From the NCBI RefSeq assembly GCF_003966565.1, contig NZ_AP018718.1:1240001-1304000 (forward strand): a stretch of 64,000 bases of DNA, given 5' to 3'. The DNA comes from Sulfuricystis multivorans (GTDB taxonomy: Bacteria; Pseudomonadota; Gammaproteobacteria; Burkholderiales; Rhodocyclaceae). Below the pieces are notes generated by a model. That model was not told where the DNA came from, did no database searches, and worked only from the letters and a program-made list of their open reading frames with translations. Positions 1-9,400 of the stretch are shown here, piece after piece (the first letter of the stretch is position 1; each line of letters begins with the position of its first letter). Both the position numbers and the translations under genes were made by a program.

Positions 1-1
1 C

Positions 2-268
2 TATCTGCTCAAGCGCATGGGCGCCGCGGTCGTCGTGCCGGTCGCGCGCGAGCTCGTTTCCGCCTCCGCCTGGACGAAACCCGAAGACCGGCGCAGCTTC
101 CTGCGGGCGCGGATCGCTGCCGATGGCCGCGTCGAGTTGTATCCTAATCAAAGTTCCGGCGTGCTGACTTCCTGCGTCTGGGCCGACGGCCTGGTCGACA
201 CCCCAGCCCAGCAGACCTTCGCGCCGGGCGACACGGTGCGTTTTCTCGCTTTCTCCGACTTGTTGTGA
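2..268 (+). CDS. moeA: Molybdopterin molybdenumtransferase MoeA, C-terminal fragment (cut by window edge)
   Basis: This is the last ~88 residues of MoeA, which inserts molybdate into adenylylated molybdopterin in the cytoplasm. The fragment matches the MoeA C-terminal beta-barrel domain, including the NQSSGVLTS stretch followed by WADGL, and ends FLAFSDLL. The start lies outside the window. Only 4 nt separate it from moaD, and moaE follows directly, so the three form one molybdenum-cofactor operon. The family call is firm because of both the motif and the neighbours. Confidence 0.9.
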   Translation, partial: YLLKRMGAAVVVPVARELVSASAWTKPEDRRSFLRARIAADGRVELYPNQSSGVLTSCVWADGLVDTPAQQTFAPGDTVRFLAFSDLL

Positions 269-272
269 TGCG

Positions 273-518
273 ATGACTCTCAAAGTACTTTATTTCGCCA
301 GCTTGAGCGAAGCGATCGGCCTTGCTGCCGAAACCATCGACCTGCCACCCGGTGGCACGACCGTCGGCGCGCTGCGCCAGACCCTCGGCGCACGCCATCC
401 AGCGCTGTTGACCACGAAGAACCTGCGCGCTGCGGTCAACCGACAGATGTGCGGCTGGGAAGCGCCTGTCGAGGATGGCGACGAAGTGGCCTTTTTCCCA
501 CCCGTGACGGGAGGCTGA
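273..518 (+). CDS. moaD: Molybdopterin synthase sulfur-carrier subunit MoaD
   Basis: An 81-residue ubiquitin-fold protein, the usual size for MoaD. It carries the thiocarboxylate that MoaE transfers to cyclic pyranopterin monophosphate. The diagnostic C-terminal Gly-Gly is present (FFPPVTGG), as is the VEDGDEVAFFPPV region that leads into it. It lies between moeA and moaE with only a few nucleotides of spacing, so the three subunits are probably made from one message. Confidence 0.95.
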   Translation: MTLKVLYFASLSEAIGLAAETIDLPPGGTTVGALRQTLGARHPALLTTKNLRAAVNRQMCGWEAPVEDGDEVAFFPPVTGG

Positions 519-519
519 G

Positions 520-1011
520 ATGTCCGAAGTCAGCGTCCAGCAAGCCGATTTCGACGTCGGTTCTGAAATCGCGGCATTGTCGGCCGACGACCCGGAAGCC
601 GGCGCGGTGGCGAGCTTCGTCGGCCTCGTGCGCGCCGACAAGCTCTGTGCGCCGGAAGTCGGCGCTGGCGGCACGGCACAGGTCGCCGCGATGACCCTCG
701 AATACTATCCGGGCATGACCGAAGCCGCGCTCGCCGAGATCGTCGCCCAGGCCAAGGCCCGCTGGCAGCTGAAGCGGGTACGGGTGATCCATCGCGTCGG
801 CCGGCTGCTGCCTTCTGAGCACATCGTCTTCGTGGGTGTGAGCTCGTCGCATCGCCACGACGCCTTCGCTGCCTGCGAATTCATCATGGATTACCTGAAG
901 ACCCGCGCGCCGTTCTGGAAAAAGGAAGAAACCCCGGCCGGCAGCCGCTGGGTCGATGCGCGCGAGAGCGACGATCGGGCCGCCGCCCGTTGGGAAGGGA
1001 AGGAGACGTAG
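520..1011 (+). CDS. moaE: Molybdopterin synthase catalytic subunit MoaE
   Basis: A 163-residue large subunit of molybdopterin synthase. The catalytic region KTRAPFWKKEE with its conserved lysines is intact, followed by RWVDARESDDRAAARW, and the LEYYPGMTE and VIHRVGRL segments are typical. Compared from memory with E. coli MoaE, there are about ten extra residues before MTLEYYPG (reading APEVGAGGTA). These coincide with a 24-bp sequence at 656-679 that recurs in other genes of the window. Start one nucleotide after the moaD stop. Confidence 0.95.
   Translation: MSEVSVQQADFDVGSEIAALSADDPEAGAVASFVGLVRADKLCAPEVGAGGTAQVAAMTLEYYPGMTEAALAEIVAQAKARWQLKRVRVIHRVGRLLPSEHIVFVGVSSSHRHDAFAACEFIMDYLKTRAPFWKKEETPAGSRWVDARESDDRAAARWEGKET
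656..679 (+). repeat. 24-bp dispersed repeat, copy inside moaE
   Basis: Nearly the same 24 bases occur, in the opposite orientation, at 29061-29084 (selD) and 32583-32606 (hpnE), and in the same orientation upstream of the LdtD-like gene near 20450. Here the repeat adds a short in-frame segment (EVGAGGTA) to MoaE at a site where E. coli MoaE is shorter. Confidence 0.55.
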
Positions 1012-1012
1012 G

Positions 1013-1507
1013 CTATTTCGCGGCTTTGGCCATCCCGGCCACGCTCGCCGTGGTGGCCTGGGCGATCTGCTCGAAGGCGCTGTTCGCGCTCGCCATCGCC
1101 TGCTGCATCATCTCGAGCAGGTTCGGTGATTGGCCCGGCAGCGTCTTCAGGAAACCCTGGAAGGCATCGGCCATCTCCTGACTGCCGGAGGCGAGTTGCT
1201 CGGTGAGGAGCCGGGCGAAGGCGGCACGCGACTCGTTACCGATCTCGGCCACCTGCTGCGCGACGGCCATCATCTTGCGCGTGGTCTCCTGCGCGTATTC
1301 GGCGCGCAGCCGCATCACCTCCTGCGCGTCCTTCGCGGCGGCCAGCGCGCGTGCGTTGGCGACGCCATCGTCGAACAGCTCGCGCGCCAGCTCGTTTTGC
1401 AGTGCCAACACGCGCTGCGAATTCTCGATCGACAACTGCGCCAGATGCATCGCCGCTTCCATGTTCCTGCGGTTGAGTTCGCTGAATTGCTCGTTCGTGC
1501 CGGCCAT
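1013..1507 (-). CDS. Phasin family protein
   Basis: A 164-residue, almost entirely alpha-helical protein rich in Ala, Glu and Gln, with the phasin pattern of NRRNMEAAMHLAQLS at the N-terminus and an Ala/Lys-rich tail. Phasins coat polyhydroxyalkanoate granules. A GGGAG ribosome site lies upstream of the ATG at 1507. It converges with moaE with only 1 nt between stop codons. A MITE-like repeat begins 28 bp upstream of its start, so the promoter region may have been replaced. No PHA synthase lies in the window, so granule binding is inferred from the family. Confidence 0.8.
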   Translation of the reverse strand: MAGTNEQFSELNRRNMEAAMHLAQLSIENSQRVLALQNELARELFDDGVANARALAAAKDAQEVMRLRAEYAQETTRKMMAVAQQVAEIGNESRAAFARLLTEQLASGSQEMADAFQGFLKTLPGQSPNLLEMMQQAMASANSAFEQIAQATTASVAGMAKAAK

Positions 1508-1535
1508 GATTCCGCTCCCTTTCCGTTCTGTTCAA

Positions 1536-1739
1536 CCCAGATTGTCCATTGGAACGCGAGCGGGTATCAAAAGCGAGGGCGAGCAGGTTTGCGTCCCCGC
1601 GACGAGCCAATAACCCTGTCTGGCGATACGCGGGGGCGCAAAGATGCCGCCCGCAGCCCGAAAACCGCCGCGTAGGGCAATGAAATGATCGTATCGAATG
1701 CTCATGGCGAATCAGCCCGCTCTCAATGGACAATCTGGG
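1536..1739 (+). mobile_element. MITE-like element, copy 1
   Basis: A 204-bp non-coding element with perfect 15-bp terminal inverted repeats (CCCAGATTGTCCATT and its complement). It is flanked by a 5-bp direct repeat TTCAA at 1531-1535 and 1740-1744. Two relatives occur at 35946-36151 and 41722-41927. It has an internal near-palindrome around the GAGCCAATAA region and no transposase, so it would depend on an enzyme in trans. It fills most of the gap between the phasin gene and the CoA-transferase gene. Confidence 0.85.
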
Positions 1740-1814
1740 TTCAAAGACCTCCGCATCGGCAGCCTAGCATGTCCGGCTGACGGCAATCTGACCGAAATCA
1801 AAAACTTGCGAGAT

Positions 1815-3416
1815 TCACCCGGCGAGCCCCATCCTGCCATGCGCGAAGATGCGTGCATCCATCGTTGCCAGCGGGGTGCGGATGAGCGGGCGGAAATCCA
1901 TCCGGGCGAGGATGTCGCGCTCGAGATCGATCCCCGGCGCGATCTCGGTCAGTTCCAACCCTTCCGGCCCGAGCCGGAACACGCAGCGCTCGGTGATGTA
2001 AAGCACCTCCTGACCGCGCCGCAGGGCCTGTTGGCCACTGAAGGTGCGATGCTCGACCTGCGGCACGAACTTCTTTTCGCGGCCTTCTTTGACGATGCGC
2101 AGGCGACCGTCCGCGACGGCGATTTCCAGCCCACCGGCGGTGAAGGTGCCGACGAAGACGACTTTGCGCGCAGTCTGCGAGATATTGATGAAGCCGCCGG
2201 CGCCATTGAGCCGCGGGCCGAACTTGCTGACGTTCAGATTGCCCTCGCGATCGACCTGGGCGAGCCCCAGAAAGGCGATGTCGAGTCCCCCGCCGTCGTA
2301 GAAATCGAACTGGCAGGGCTGATCGATGATCGCCTGGGTGTTGGTCGCCGCGCCGAAGTTGAGGCCGCCGGCGGGAATGCCGCCGATCACGCCCGGCTCG
2401 GCGGTCAAGGTCATCCGGTCGTTGATGCGCTCCTCGGCGGCGACGGCCGCCACGCCCTCCGGCATGCCGATGCCCAGATTCACCACCGCGCCGGGGCTTA
2501 GCTCCAACGCTGCGCGCCGGGCGATGATCTTGCGCTCCGACATCGGCAGGGGCGGAATGCTCGACAACGGCACCTTGAGCTCGCCCGAGAATGCCGGGCT
2601 GTATTGCTCGATGAAGGTCTGCATGTGGTATTCGGGCTTTTCGGCGACGACCACGCAATCGACGAGGATGCCCGGAATCTTGACGTGGCGCGGATTCAGC
2701 GAGCCGCGTGCGGCGACGCGCTCGACCTGGCAAATGACGATGCCGCCGCAGTTGTGCGCCGCCATTGCGATTGCCTGCGCCTCCAAGGTCAGTGCTTCCT
2801 TTTCCATCGTCACGTTGCCTTCCTCATCCGCAGTCGTGCCGCGGATCAGCGCCACGTCGATCGGAAAGGCCCGATAGAACAGATACTCCTCGCCATCGAT
2901 CTCCATCAGCCGCACCAGCTCGCGGGTAGTCTTGTCGTTGAGCTTGCCGCCGCCGAAGCGCGGGTCGACGAAGGTGCCCAGACCGATGCGCGTCAATGTG
3001 CCCGGCTTGCCGGCGGCGATGTCGCGGAACAGATGCGAGATCACCCCTTGCGGCAGATTCCAGGCCTCGATGCGGTTGCCGACGGCGAGCTCCTGCATGC
3101 GTGGCGCCAGGCCCCAATGGCCGCCGATCACGCGCGCGACGAGGCCGTCATGGCCGAGGTGGTTCAAGCCACGCGCCTTGCCGTCGCCCTGACCGGCGGC
3201 ATAGACCAGCCCGATGCCACGCGGCGCGCTTTCTTCCAGATAGCGCTCTTCGAGTGCGACGGCGAGGTTTTCCGGAAAGCCGATGCCGACGAAGCCGCCG
3301 GTGGCGATCATGTCGCCATCGCGGATCAGGCCGACGGCTTCGCGCGCGCTCACCACCTTGCCGCTCTTGCGGGCATGCAGGGCTGCCAGTTCGGGGTGTC
3401 TCGTTCTGACGGTCAT
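1815..3416 (-). CDS. Acyl-CoA:acetate/3-ketoacid CoA-transferase (YdiF/Pct-like)
   Basis: A ~533-residue fused alpha/beta family I CoA-transferase, the length of YdiF and propionate CoA-transferases. The N-terminal half has the [10 protein letters not shown] CoA-binding motif. The second half has [10 protein letters not shown] and [14 protein letters not shown], the latter carrying the glutamate expected to form the glutamyl-CoA intermediate. The ATG at 3416 is chosen over an upstream in-frame start because GGGAGG lies just before it. Substrate range cannot be read from sequence; short-chain acids such as propionate, acetate or 3-ketoacids are the family norm. Confidence 0.88.
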   Translation of the reverse strand: MTVRTRHPELAALHARKSGKVVSAREAVGLIRDGDMIATGGFVGIGFPENLAVALEERYLEESAPRGIGLVYAAGQGDGKARGLNHLGHDGLVARVIGGHWGLAPRMQELAVGNRIEAWNLPQGVISHLFRDIAAGKPGTLTRIGLGTFVDPRFGGGKLNDKTTRELVRLMEIDGEEYLFYRAFPIDVALIRGTTADEEGNVTMEKEALTLEAQAIAMAAHNCGGIVICQVERVAARGSLNPRHVKIPGILVDCVVVAEKPEYHMQTFIEQYSPAFSGELKVPLSSIPPLPMSERKIIARRAALELSPGAVVNLGIGMPEGVAAVAAEERINDRMTLTAEPGVIGGIPAGGLNFGAATNTQAIIDQPCQFDFYDGGGLDIAFLGLAQVDREGNLNVSKFGPRLNGAGGFINISQTARKVVFVGTFTAGGLEIAVADGRLRIVKEGREKKFVPQVEHRTFSGQQALRRGQEVLYITERCVFRLGPEGLELTEIAPGIDLERDILARMDFRPLIRTPLATMDARIFAHGRMGLAG

Positions 3417-3461
3417 GGATCCTCCCTCTGCCGTGATTATGCGCCGGCGGCTCACCCGCGC

Positions 3462-3833
3462 TCATTTCCTGATGAGGATCACGCCCGGAAGATTTTCGAA
3501 GTGGGTATCGCAGGTGAGCAAGTCCACCCCTGATTCGCGGGCGGTCGCATACACCACGGCATCGGCCGTCGCCAGTTTGTATTGGCGATGCAGGTCGGCG
3601 GCCTGGAGCGCGAGGCGCGTGTCGAGCGCCACGACGATGCATTTTTGCGTGTAGGCGATCATCTGGTCGGCGGCTTCTTCGCCAACCTCCCTGACGAGCC
3701 ATTTCGCCAGTTCCAGTTGCACGATGGTGGGCACGATGCATTGCGTCCGGTCGGGAATTTCCTGCGCCAGGCGGTCGCGCAACGGGCTGCCTACCAGCCA
3801 TTCGATCCAGACCGAAGTGTCGATGACCCGCAT
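3462..3833 (-). CDS. PIN-domain ribonuclease toxin, VapC-like
   Basis: A 123-residue PIN domain with the acidic pattern of VapC: MRVIDTSVWIEW at the N-terminus (first Asp), a Glu in PTIVQLELAK, Asp in ATADAVVYATA, and a late Asp in LLTCDTHF. These residues bind metal for RNA cleavage. The start codon overlaps the antitoxin stop as ATGA, the usual coupling of antitoxin and toxin synthesis. The target RNA is unknown. Confidence 0.88.
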   Translation of the reverse strand: MRVIDTSVWIEWLVGSPLRDRLAQEIPDRTQCIVPTIVQLELAKWLVREVGEEAADQMIAYTQKCIVVALDTRLALQAADLHRQYKLATADAVVYATARESGVDLLTCDTHFENLPGVILIRK

Positions 3834-4045
3834 CAGAAGCGGTCTTGCCGGTCGCGGTAGCCTTCGGTGTTGGCGCCTTGCGCCAGACCGGCGAGCTGCT
3901 CCAGTTCGGGCACCGGCATGAGCAGCACGCCTTTGCCCTTGGGAATGAAGACGAACTCCTGTCCGGCCTCCCAGTGCAGATCGTCACGGATGGCCTTGGG
4001 GACGGAGATTTGATATTTGCTGGATAAGGTGGCGGTCGCGGCCAT
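3833..4045 (-). CDS. AbrB/MazE-type antitoxin
   Basis: A 70-residue swapped-hairpin AbrB-like DNA-binding protein: LSSKYQISVPKAIRDDL is the classic N-terminal motif, followed by GQEFVFIPKGKG. The C-terminal tail would wrap the neighbouring PIN toxin. An in-frame start further upstream (4324) would read through the antisense of the EAL gene and is rejected; ATG 4045 gives the family length. The pair lies between the CoA-transferase gene and the signalling block, a typical scattered toxin-antitoxin module, probably autoregulated. Confidence 0.85.
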   Translation of the reverse strand: MAATATLSSKYQISVPKAIRDDLHWEAGQEFVFIPKGKGVLLMPVPELEQLAGLAQGANTEGYRDRQDRF

Positions 4046-4154
4046 GGCTTTACTCTTTACCTTGTGTTGATCGATCACAGATTGGTAAAAGTATAGCAAG
4101 CCCGCCTGCCGGCTGAAAACCGCCGACAAATCCCTAAAAAAATAACCTGCCCGC

Positions 4155-5348
4155 TCATGCGCTTCGCTGCACGCCGCGCGAGCGGCAGAACGCGACGAAC
4201 GCCGCCTCATCCAGCGGCCGGGCGATGAAATAGCCCTGTGCGATGTCGCAGCCCATCGTGGCGAGCGCATCCCAGTCGCCTTGCGTCTCCACGCCTTCGG
4301 CCACGGCCTTGAGCTTGAGACCATGCGCGAGCGCGAGGCTCGCCTCGACGATCACGTGCGCGGTCGGATGCTCGCCGCAGCCGGTGACGAAGCCCTGATC
4401 GATCTTCAGTTCCGTGAACGGCACCCGCGCCAGTTGCGCGAGGCTGGCAAAGCCGGTGCCGTAATCGTCGATCGACAGGCCAAAACCCTTCATGCGCAGC
4501 CGGGTGAGGTTCTCCAGCGCCGGCGCCAGCGCCGTCATCGCCGCGGTCTCGGTCACTTCCAGCACCATCTGCTCCGGCTCCAGGCCGCAGCCGGTGACGG
4601 TCGCAAGCACCCGGTCGGCCAGCGTCACGTCGTCGAGGCAGGCAGTGGAGAGGTTTACCGACAGTACAAGCTCCAGCCCGGCCTCCTTGAAGCGCCGCGC
4701 CGCATGGGCGGTCTGCTCCAGCATCGCGAAGGTCAGCGCATCGATCTTGCCGGCCTGCTCGAGCGTGAGGATGAAGCCGTAGGGCGAGACGATGCCTTTT
4801 TCCCGATGTCGCCAGCGCGCCAAGGCTTCCGCGCCCACCACGGCGCCGGTCTTCATGTCCACTTTGGGCTGGAAGAAGGGCACGAATTCGCCATTGGCGA
4901 TGCCGGCCTCGATCTCGGCCAGTGCGAAACTCGGTGCTGGCGGCGCGGCACGGCGCGGCCGCGGCTGTTCGCGCACCGCCAAGAGTTGCGCCAGATGCAC
5001 GCGCGTGACCGGCTTTTCCAGCACGCCCAACAGGCGCACGCCGTAGGCATCGGCCATCTTCGCCACCGAGCCCAACAGCGCCGGGTCCAGCGCGCTGGCG
5101 ATGATCACCGGCACGTCGGGCAGCCGCTCGCCCAGATGACGGATGAAGGCCATGCCGTCCATCTCAGGCATGTCGAGATCGCAGATCACCAGCTCGGGCG
5201 CATGGCCGGCGTCCAGCAGTTCCAGCGCCGCCTGGCCGTTGGCCGCTTCGAGCACGTTTTGCGCGCCCAACGCGGTGAGCAGCCGGGCGAGGATACGGCG
5301 CTGGAAGTCGTGGTCTTCGACGATCAGGATGGAAGAGAGGCGGTTCAT
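4155..5348 (-). CDS. Response regulator with EAL phosphodiesterase output (RocR-like)
   Basis: A 397-residue REC-EAL protein. The receiver (about 1-125) has ILIVEDHD, phospho-acceptor LVICDLDMPEMDG and the KPV lysine. The EAL domain (about 145-390) keeps GAEALARW, LSVNLS, LEVTETAAM, LSIDDYGTGF, KAVAEGVET and QGYFIARPL, so it should hydrolyse c-di-GMP to pGpG. Its start overlaps the preceding regulator gene by an ATGA junction, making it the last gene of a coupled kinase-regulator-phosphodiesterase operon. Confidence 0.92.
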   Translation of the reverse strand: MNRLSSILIVEDHDFQRRILARLLTALGAQNVLEAANGQAALELLDAGHAPELVICDLDMPEMDGMAFIRHLGERLPDVPVIIASALDPALLGSVAKMADAYGVRLLGVLEKPVTRVHLAQLLAVREQPRPRRAAPPAPSFALAEIEAGIANGEFVPFFQPKVDMKTGAVVGAEALARWRHREKGIVSPYGFILTLEQAGKIDALTFAMLEQTAHAARRFKEAGLELVLSVNLSTACLDDVTLADRVLATVTGCGLEPEQMVLEVTETAAMTALAPALENLTRLRMKGFGLSIDDYGTGFASLAQLARVPFTELKIDQGFVTGCGEHPTAHVIVEASLALAHGLKLKAVAEGVETQGDWDALATMGCDIAQGYFIARPLDEAAFVAFCRSRGVQRSA

Positions 5349-6412
5349 GGCGCAATCTCCGGCGGCATGGGCGGCGGCAGCGCCTCCCGCAGCTTGCTCA
5401 GCACCGCTGCGCGCTGGCCGGGTTTGACGATGAAGCCGGCCACGCCGTGTTGCGCCGCGGCACGCACCGTTTCGGCGTCGGCATGGCCGGTGATGACCAG
5501 ATAGGGAATGCCAGCGAGCGCCGGCACGCGCTTGGCCGCCGCGATCAGTTCCAGACCGCCGATGCCCGGCATCTCCACATCGACCAGCACGGCGTCGGGC
5601 TTGAGGCGCGGCAGCGCCACCAGCGCGCCCTGCGGATCGGTAAAGGCGCGCACTTCGTAGCCGGCGGATTCCAGCATCGAGGCGAGCACTTTCAGATAGA
5701 CCGGATCGTCATCGACGACCACCAGCCGCTGCGGCTGCTGCGCCAGCCAGGCAGCCGCCTGACTCAGTTGTGGCGCCACTGCGGCGGCGGTGTTGCGTGC
5801 CTCGGCCGAGCTGGCCACCAGTCGCCGTTCGGCCGGCGAGCAGGCCGCCTCGATCACTGGATGCAGTTCCGGTGCGGCCGCGACCAGCCGCTGGCGTGCG
5901 GCGGCCAGATCGGCGGCCACCGCTTCACTGGCTTGCGCCTGCCGCGTCAACGCGCCGTGCAGCGCTGAAGCGCCTGTTTGTGCAGCGGCGAGTTGCCGGC
6001 GCGCGGCCGCCGCCTGATCCTCGCCGCGCCGTGCGCCGGTCAGATGGCGGATGCTGATGGCCAGCCGGTGCGGATCGTAGAGCGGCCGGAACACCACATA
6101 ATCGTCGAACACGCCGCGCCTGACCAGATCGTAGGCCAGGTCCGCGTCCTGCCCCCTGCAGAGCAGGATCGACGGATGATCGCCGCCGGCAAAACCGGGT
6201 GCAGTGCGAAAGAGCTCCAGAAACGCGCGCTCGGCCAGCGCGAGGTCGACATGGGCGAACAGCAAGAGCGCCGGTGGCGCCTGCGCATAGCGTTTGGCGG
6301 CCCTCGCCCCATCCGTGAAGGCTTCGATGCGGAATCCACTGCCCTCGGCCAGCGCGCGTACTTCCTCGATCGCATCGGCATCGGCGAACAGCCAGGCGAG
6401 CGAGGCGGTCAT
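5345..6412 (-). CDS. Response regulator with degenerate N-terminal and intact C-terminal receiver
   Basis: A 355-residue protein with two receiver-like halves and no output domain. The C-terminal one (about 230-345) is intact: LVVVDDDPVY, phospho-acceptor VLVDVEMPG, VITGH and VKPG. The N-terminal half (about 1-120) has a receiver-like pattern but lacks the acidic pair and clear phospho-acceptor. An Ala-rich coiled segment (about 130-220) joins them. It is coupled by 4-nt overlaps to the hybrid kinase upstream and the REC-EAL gene downstream, so it probably works as a phosphorelay intermediate or sink. Confidence 0.8.
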   Translation of the reverse strand: MTASLAWLFADADAIEEVRALAEGSGFRIEAFTDGARAAKRYAQAPPALLLFAHVDLALAERAFLELFRTAPGFAGGDHPSILLCRGQDADLAYDLVRRGVFDDYVVFRPLYDPHRLAISIRHLTGARRGEDQAAAARRQLAAAQTGASALHGALTRQAQASEAVAADLAAARQRLVAAAPELHPVIEAACSPAERRLVASSAEARNTAAAVAPQLSQAAAWLAQQPQRLVVVDDDPVYLKVLASMLESAGYEVRAFTDPQGALVALPRLKPDAVLVDVEMPGIGGLELIAAAKRVPALAGIPYLVITGHADAETVRAAAQHGVAGFIVKPGQRAAVLSKLREALPPPMPPEIAP

Positions 6413-9400
6413 TCGTGCGCTCCTTGCAGCCGGGCCACCAGCCGCGCCCAGGCCTCATCGAGTTGGTGATAGCCGCGCGCGGCCGCTTCCCAGTCGATGT
6501 TGTTGCCGGCGGCTTCGAGCGCGGCGAGCAAGGCGGCCAGTTCCTGCGCGCCGATCGCGCGGGCGGAGGACTTGAGCTTGTGGGCGGCGCGGGCGAGATC
6601 GCGCGCCGCGCGTCTTTCGTAGGCCGCGCGAATCTCGGCGAGCGGCGCATCGGCATGGACAAAGAAGCTGTCGATCAGCTCGTGCTGCAACTTTTGTGAA
6701 TCGCCCACCATGTCGGCGAGCACCGCCGGGTCGAACACCGGCGGCGCATCGGGATTGGCCGGCTCCGCCGCCGGCGGGGCGGCAAGCCCCGCGCTGGCTT
6801 CCAGCTCGGCCAGGTCCGCCTCGATCTCGCGCAGCCGCTCGGCGGCTTGGGCGAGGTCATGACGGCGGGCGGCTTCCTCGGCGCGCGCGGCACGCGCGGC
6901 CAGGCGCAGCGCGCCGACCATCTTCGCCGCGCCTTTGATGCGGTGGGCTTCGCGCGTGGCGGCCGCCGCATCGTCACGCGCGAGCGCCGCTTCCAGCTCG
7001 GCGAGATCGCGGCGGGTTTGGTTGACGAAATCGGCGAGGATCAGCCGTTCCTCCTCGGCGCCTTCGGCGAGTTGACCGAGTACCGCGCGGTCGAGCACCA
7101 TGCCAGGATCGATGGGGATGGGCGCGCCGTTGTCGGCGGCGAACGGCAGCCAGCGCGCCAGCACCGTGCGCAGCGTGACCAGTTCTGTGGGCTTCACCAG
7201 CACGTCGTCCATGCCGGCAGCGCGGCAGCGGGCCACTTCTTCGCCCATCGCGGCGGCGGTCCAGGCGATGATCGGTGTCGGTTTGCGGCCTTCCTGGCGC
7301 TCGATCTCACGCACCGCCTGCGCGAGCTCGAACCCGTCCATCACCGGCATGTGCACGTCGGTCACGATCAGGCAGTAGTCGCCGTGTTTCCATTTCGCCA
7401 GCGCCTGGTTGCCGTTCTCGGCCAGTTCCACCGGCAGGCCCAGCAGCGCCAGCTGGCGCGCGATCAGCGCGCGGTTGGTGGGATGGTCGTCGGCCACCAG
7501 CACCGGCCGTCCGCCGCCGTCGAGCTGGCGCAAGGCCACGCTGGCGGTGGCGGGCGGGGGCGGCGCAGTCTCGGCCACCGGGAGGGTCAAGGTGACGAAA
7601 AAGGAGCTGCCGCGCGCCGGTGCCGATTCGACGCCGATCTCGCCGCCCATCAATTCGGCGAGCCGCTTGCAGATCGCCAGCCCCAGGCCGGTGCCGCCAT
7701 AGCGCCGCGCCACGGTGTGGTCGGCCTGGCTGTAGCGCTCGAACAGCTGTTTCTGCACTTCGGGCGCGATGCCGATGCCGGTATCGCGCACCGAGAGCTT
7801 GAGCGTGACCTGGCCGTCCTGCTGGCCCAGCCAGTCGGCGCGCAGCTCGACATAACCTTCGGCGGTGAATTTGAGCGCGTTGGAGACGAAGTTCTGCAGA
7901 ATCTGGCGCACGCGCAGGCCGTCCATCACCAGCGCGCGCGGCAGGCGCGGATCGACGAAACTCATCAGCGAGATGCCCTTGGCGCTGGCCGTGGCCAGAT
8001 GGGCGTCGCGCACGCCATCGATCAGCGCCGGCAGGTCTTCGGGCTCGGGCGAGAGCGTGAGCCGGCCGGCCCCGATCTTCGAGTAGTCGAGGATGTCGTC
8101 GATGATGCGCGAGAGCGCCTTGCCCGATTCGCGCGCGATCGCCAGCTGGTGGCGTTCCTCGTCCGGCAGCGGGGAGAGCGAAAGGAGCTCCAGCATGCCC
8201 AAGAGACCCGTGAGCGGCGTGCGGATCTCGTGGCTCATCGTGGCCAGAAAGTCCTGGCGCTGGACGAGCAGTTCTTCCAATTGGCGGGTGCGCTCGACGA
8301 CGCGCTGCTCCAGCTCGGCGTTGAGCCGGCGCAGGGCTTCCTCGGCTTCCTTCTGTGCGGTGATGTCGCGCACCGTGCCGTGGGCGGCGAGGAATTTGCC
8401 GTTTTCGTCGAAGAGGAGTTCCGCCCGCTCCTCGACCCACTGCGTCACGCCATCGACCACGATGCGATGTTCGATGCAATAGGGCGCACCCTTCAGGGCC
8501 GCCTGCCAGGCGGCATCGACCAGGCCGCGGTCTTCCGGATGCACGCAGGCGAGGAAGCGTGGATAGTCGAGGGGCGTTCCTTCGGGCAAACCGAATATCC
8601 TGAAAGTTTGCGGCGACCAGAAGAGATGGCCGCTGGGGCCATCCAGATGCCAGCTGCCGATCTTGGCGACTGCCTGAGCGCGCAGCAGATCGTCCCGGCT
8701 CATTTGCAAATTCGCTTCGGCACTCTGCCAGCGCAGCAACAGCAACCTGGCCGCGAGAGCGAGCAGCAGCGTGAGCACGACGCCCGCCGCACCCACTGCG
8801 ATGGGGAACCAGCGGTCCTGCACCGCTGGTTCCCAGTTGGGCAGCGCAGTGACCACCAGCGTCCATTCGGCGTCGGCGACCTTGATCGGCAACCGCGCCT
8901 GCAAGGGTAGATGCTGGGCGGCATGGGGCGCATCTTCTTCTGCGTGGGTGTCGAAGACCGGCGGGATCGCGCCGCCGAGCGGCGCCGTTGCCGGCCGGTC
9001 GTAGAGCTCCAGATCCAGCCCGGCATCGCTCGACGCGGCGATGGTCTGGATCAGCCGGTCGGGGCGGAAGATCAGCGCCACGGTGCCGGGAAGGATTTCC
9101 TCGGATTTGCCCGGCAGACGCGCCATCAGCGAGTAGTGCGGCGCTTGCGGGTATTCGTTGGCGAGCCGCTCGCTCAGCGCGAGCTCTGCCCTGGCTTCGA
9201 GCTGGGCGATGGCCTTGCGCCGCGGGCCTGGCAAGAGATCGAGGCCGAGGGCGGCCGGATTGAACGGATAGACATATTCCACCAGCAGGTATTCCGCGCG
9301 TTCGCCGGCCGGCTTGGGCGCAGGCTGGAAAGGCTTCTCGCCCACCTCGGCCAGCGAGGCCGCCACCTGCCGCTGCCAGCCAGGAAGCTCTTGCGCGCGC

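Noticed and set aside
1530-1745. Protein-coding reading of the MITE (recurring ORF tail in all copies)
   Set aside because: The shared peptide appears in several unrelated frames only because the DNA repeats; no ribosome site.
6847-8910. Long plus-strand ORF (687 codons) opposite the hybrid kinase
   Set aside because: It mirrors the kinase gene in a GC-rich region, is rich in Arg/Gly/His without domain motifs, and the minus strand has a complete domain set.
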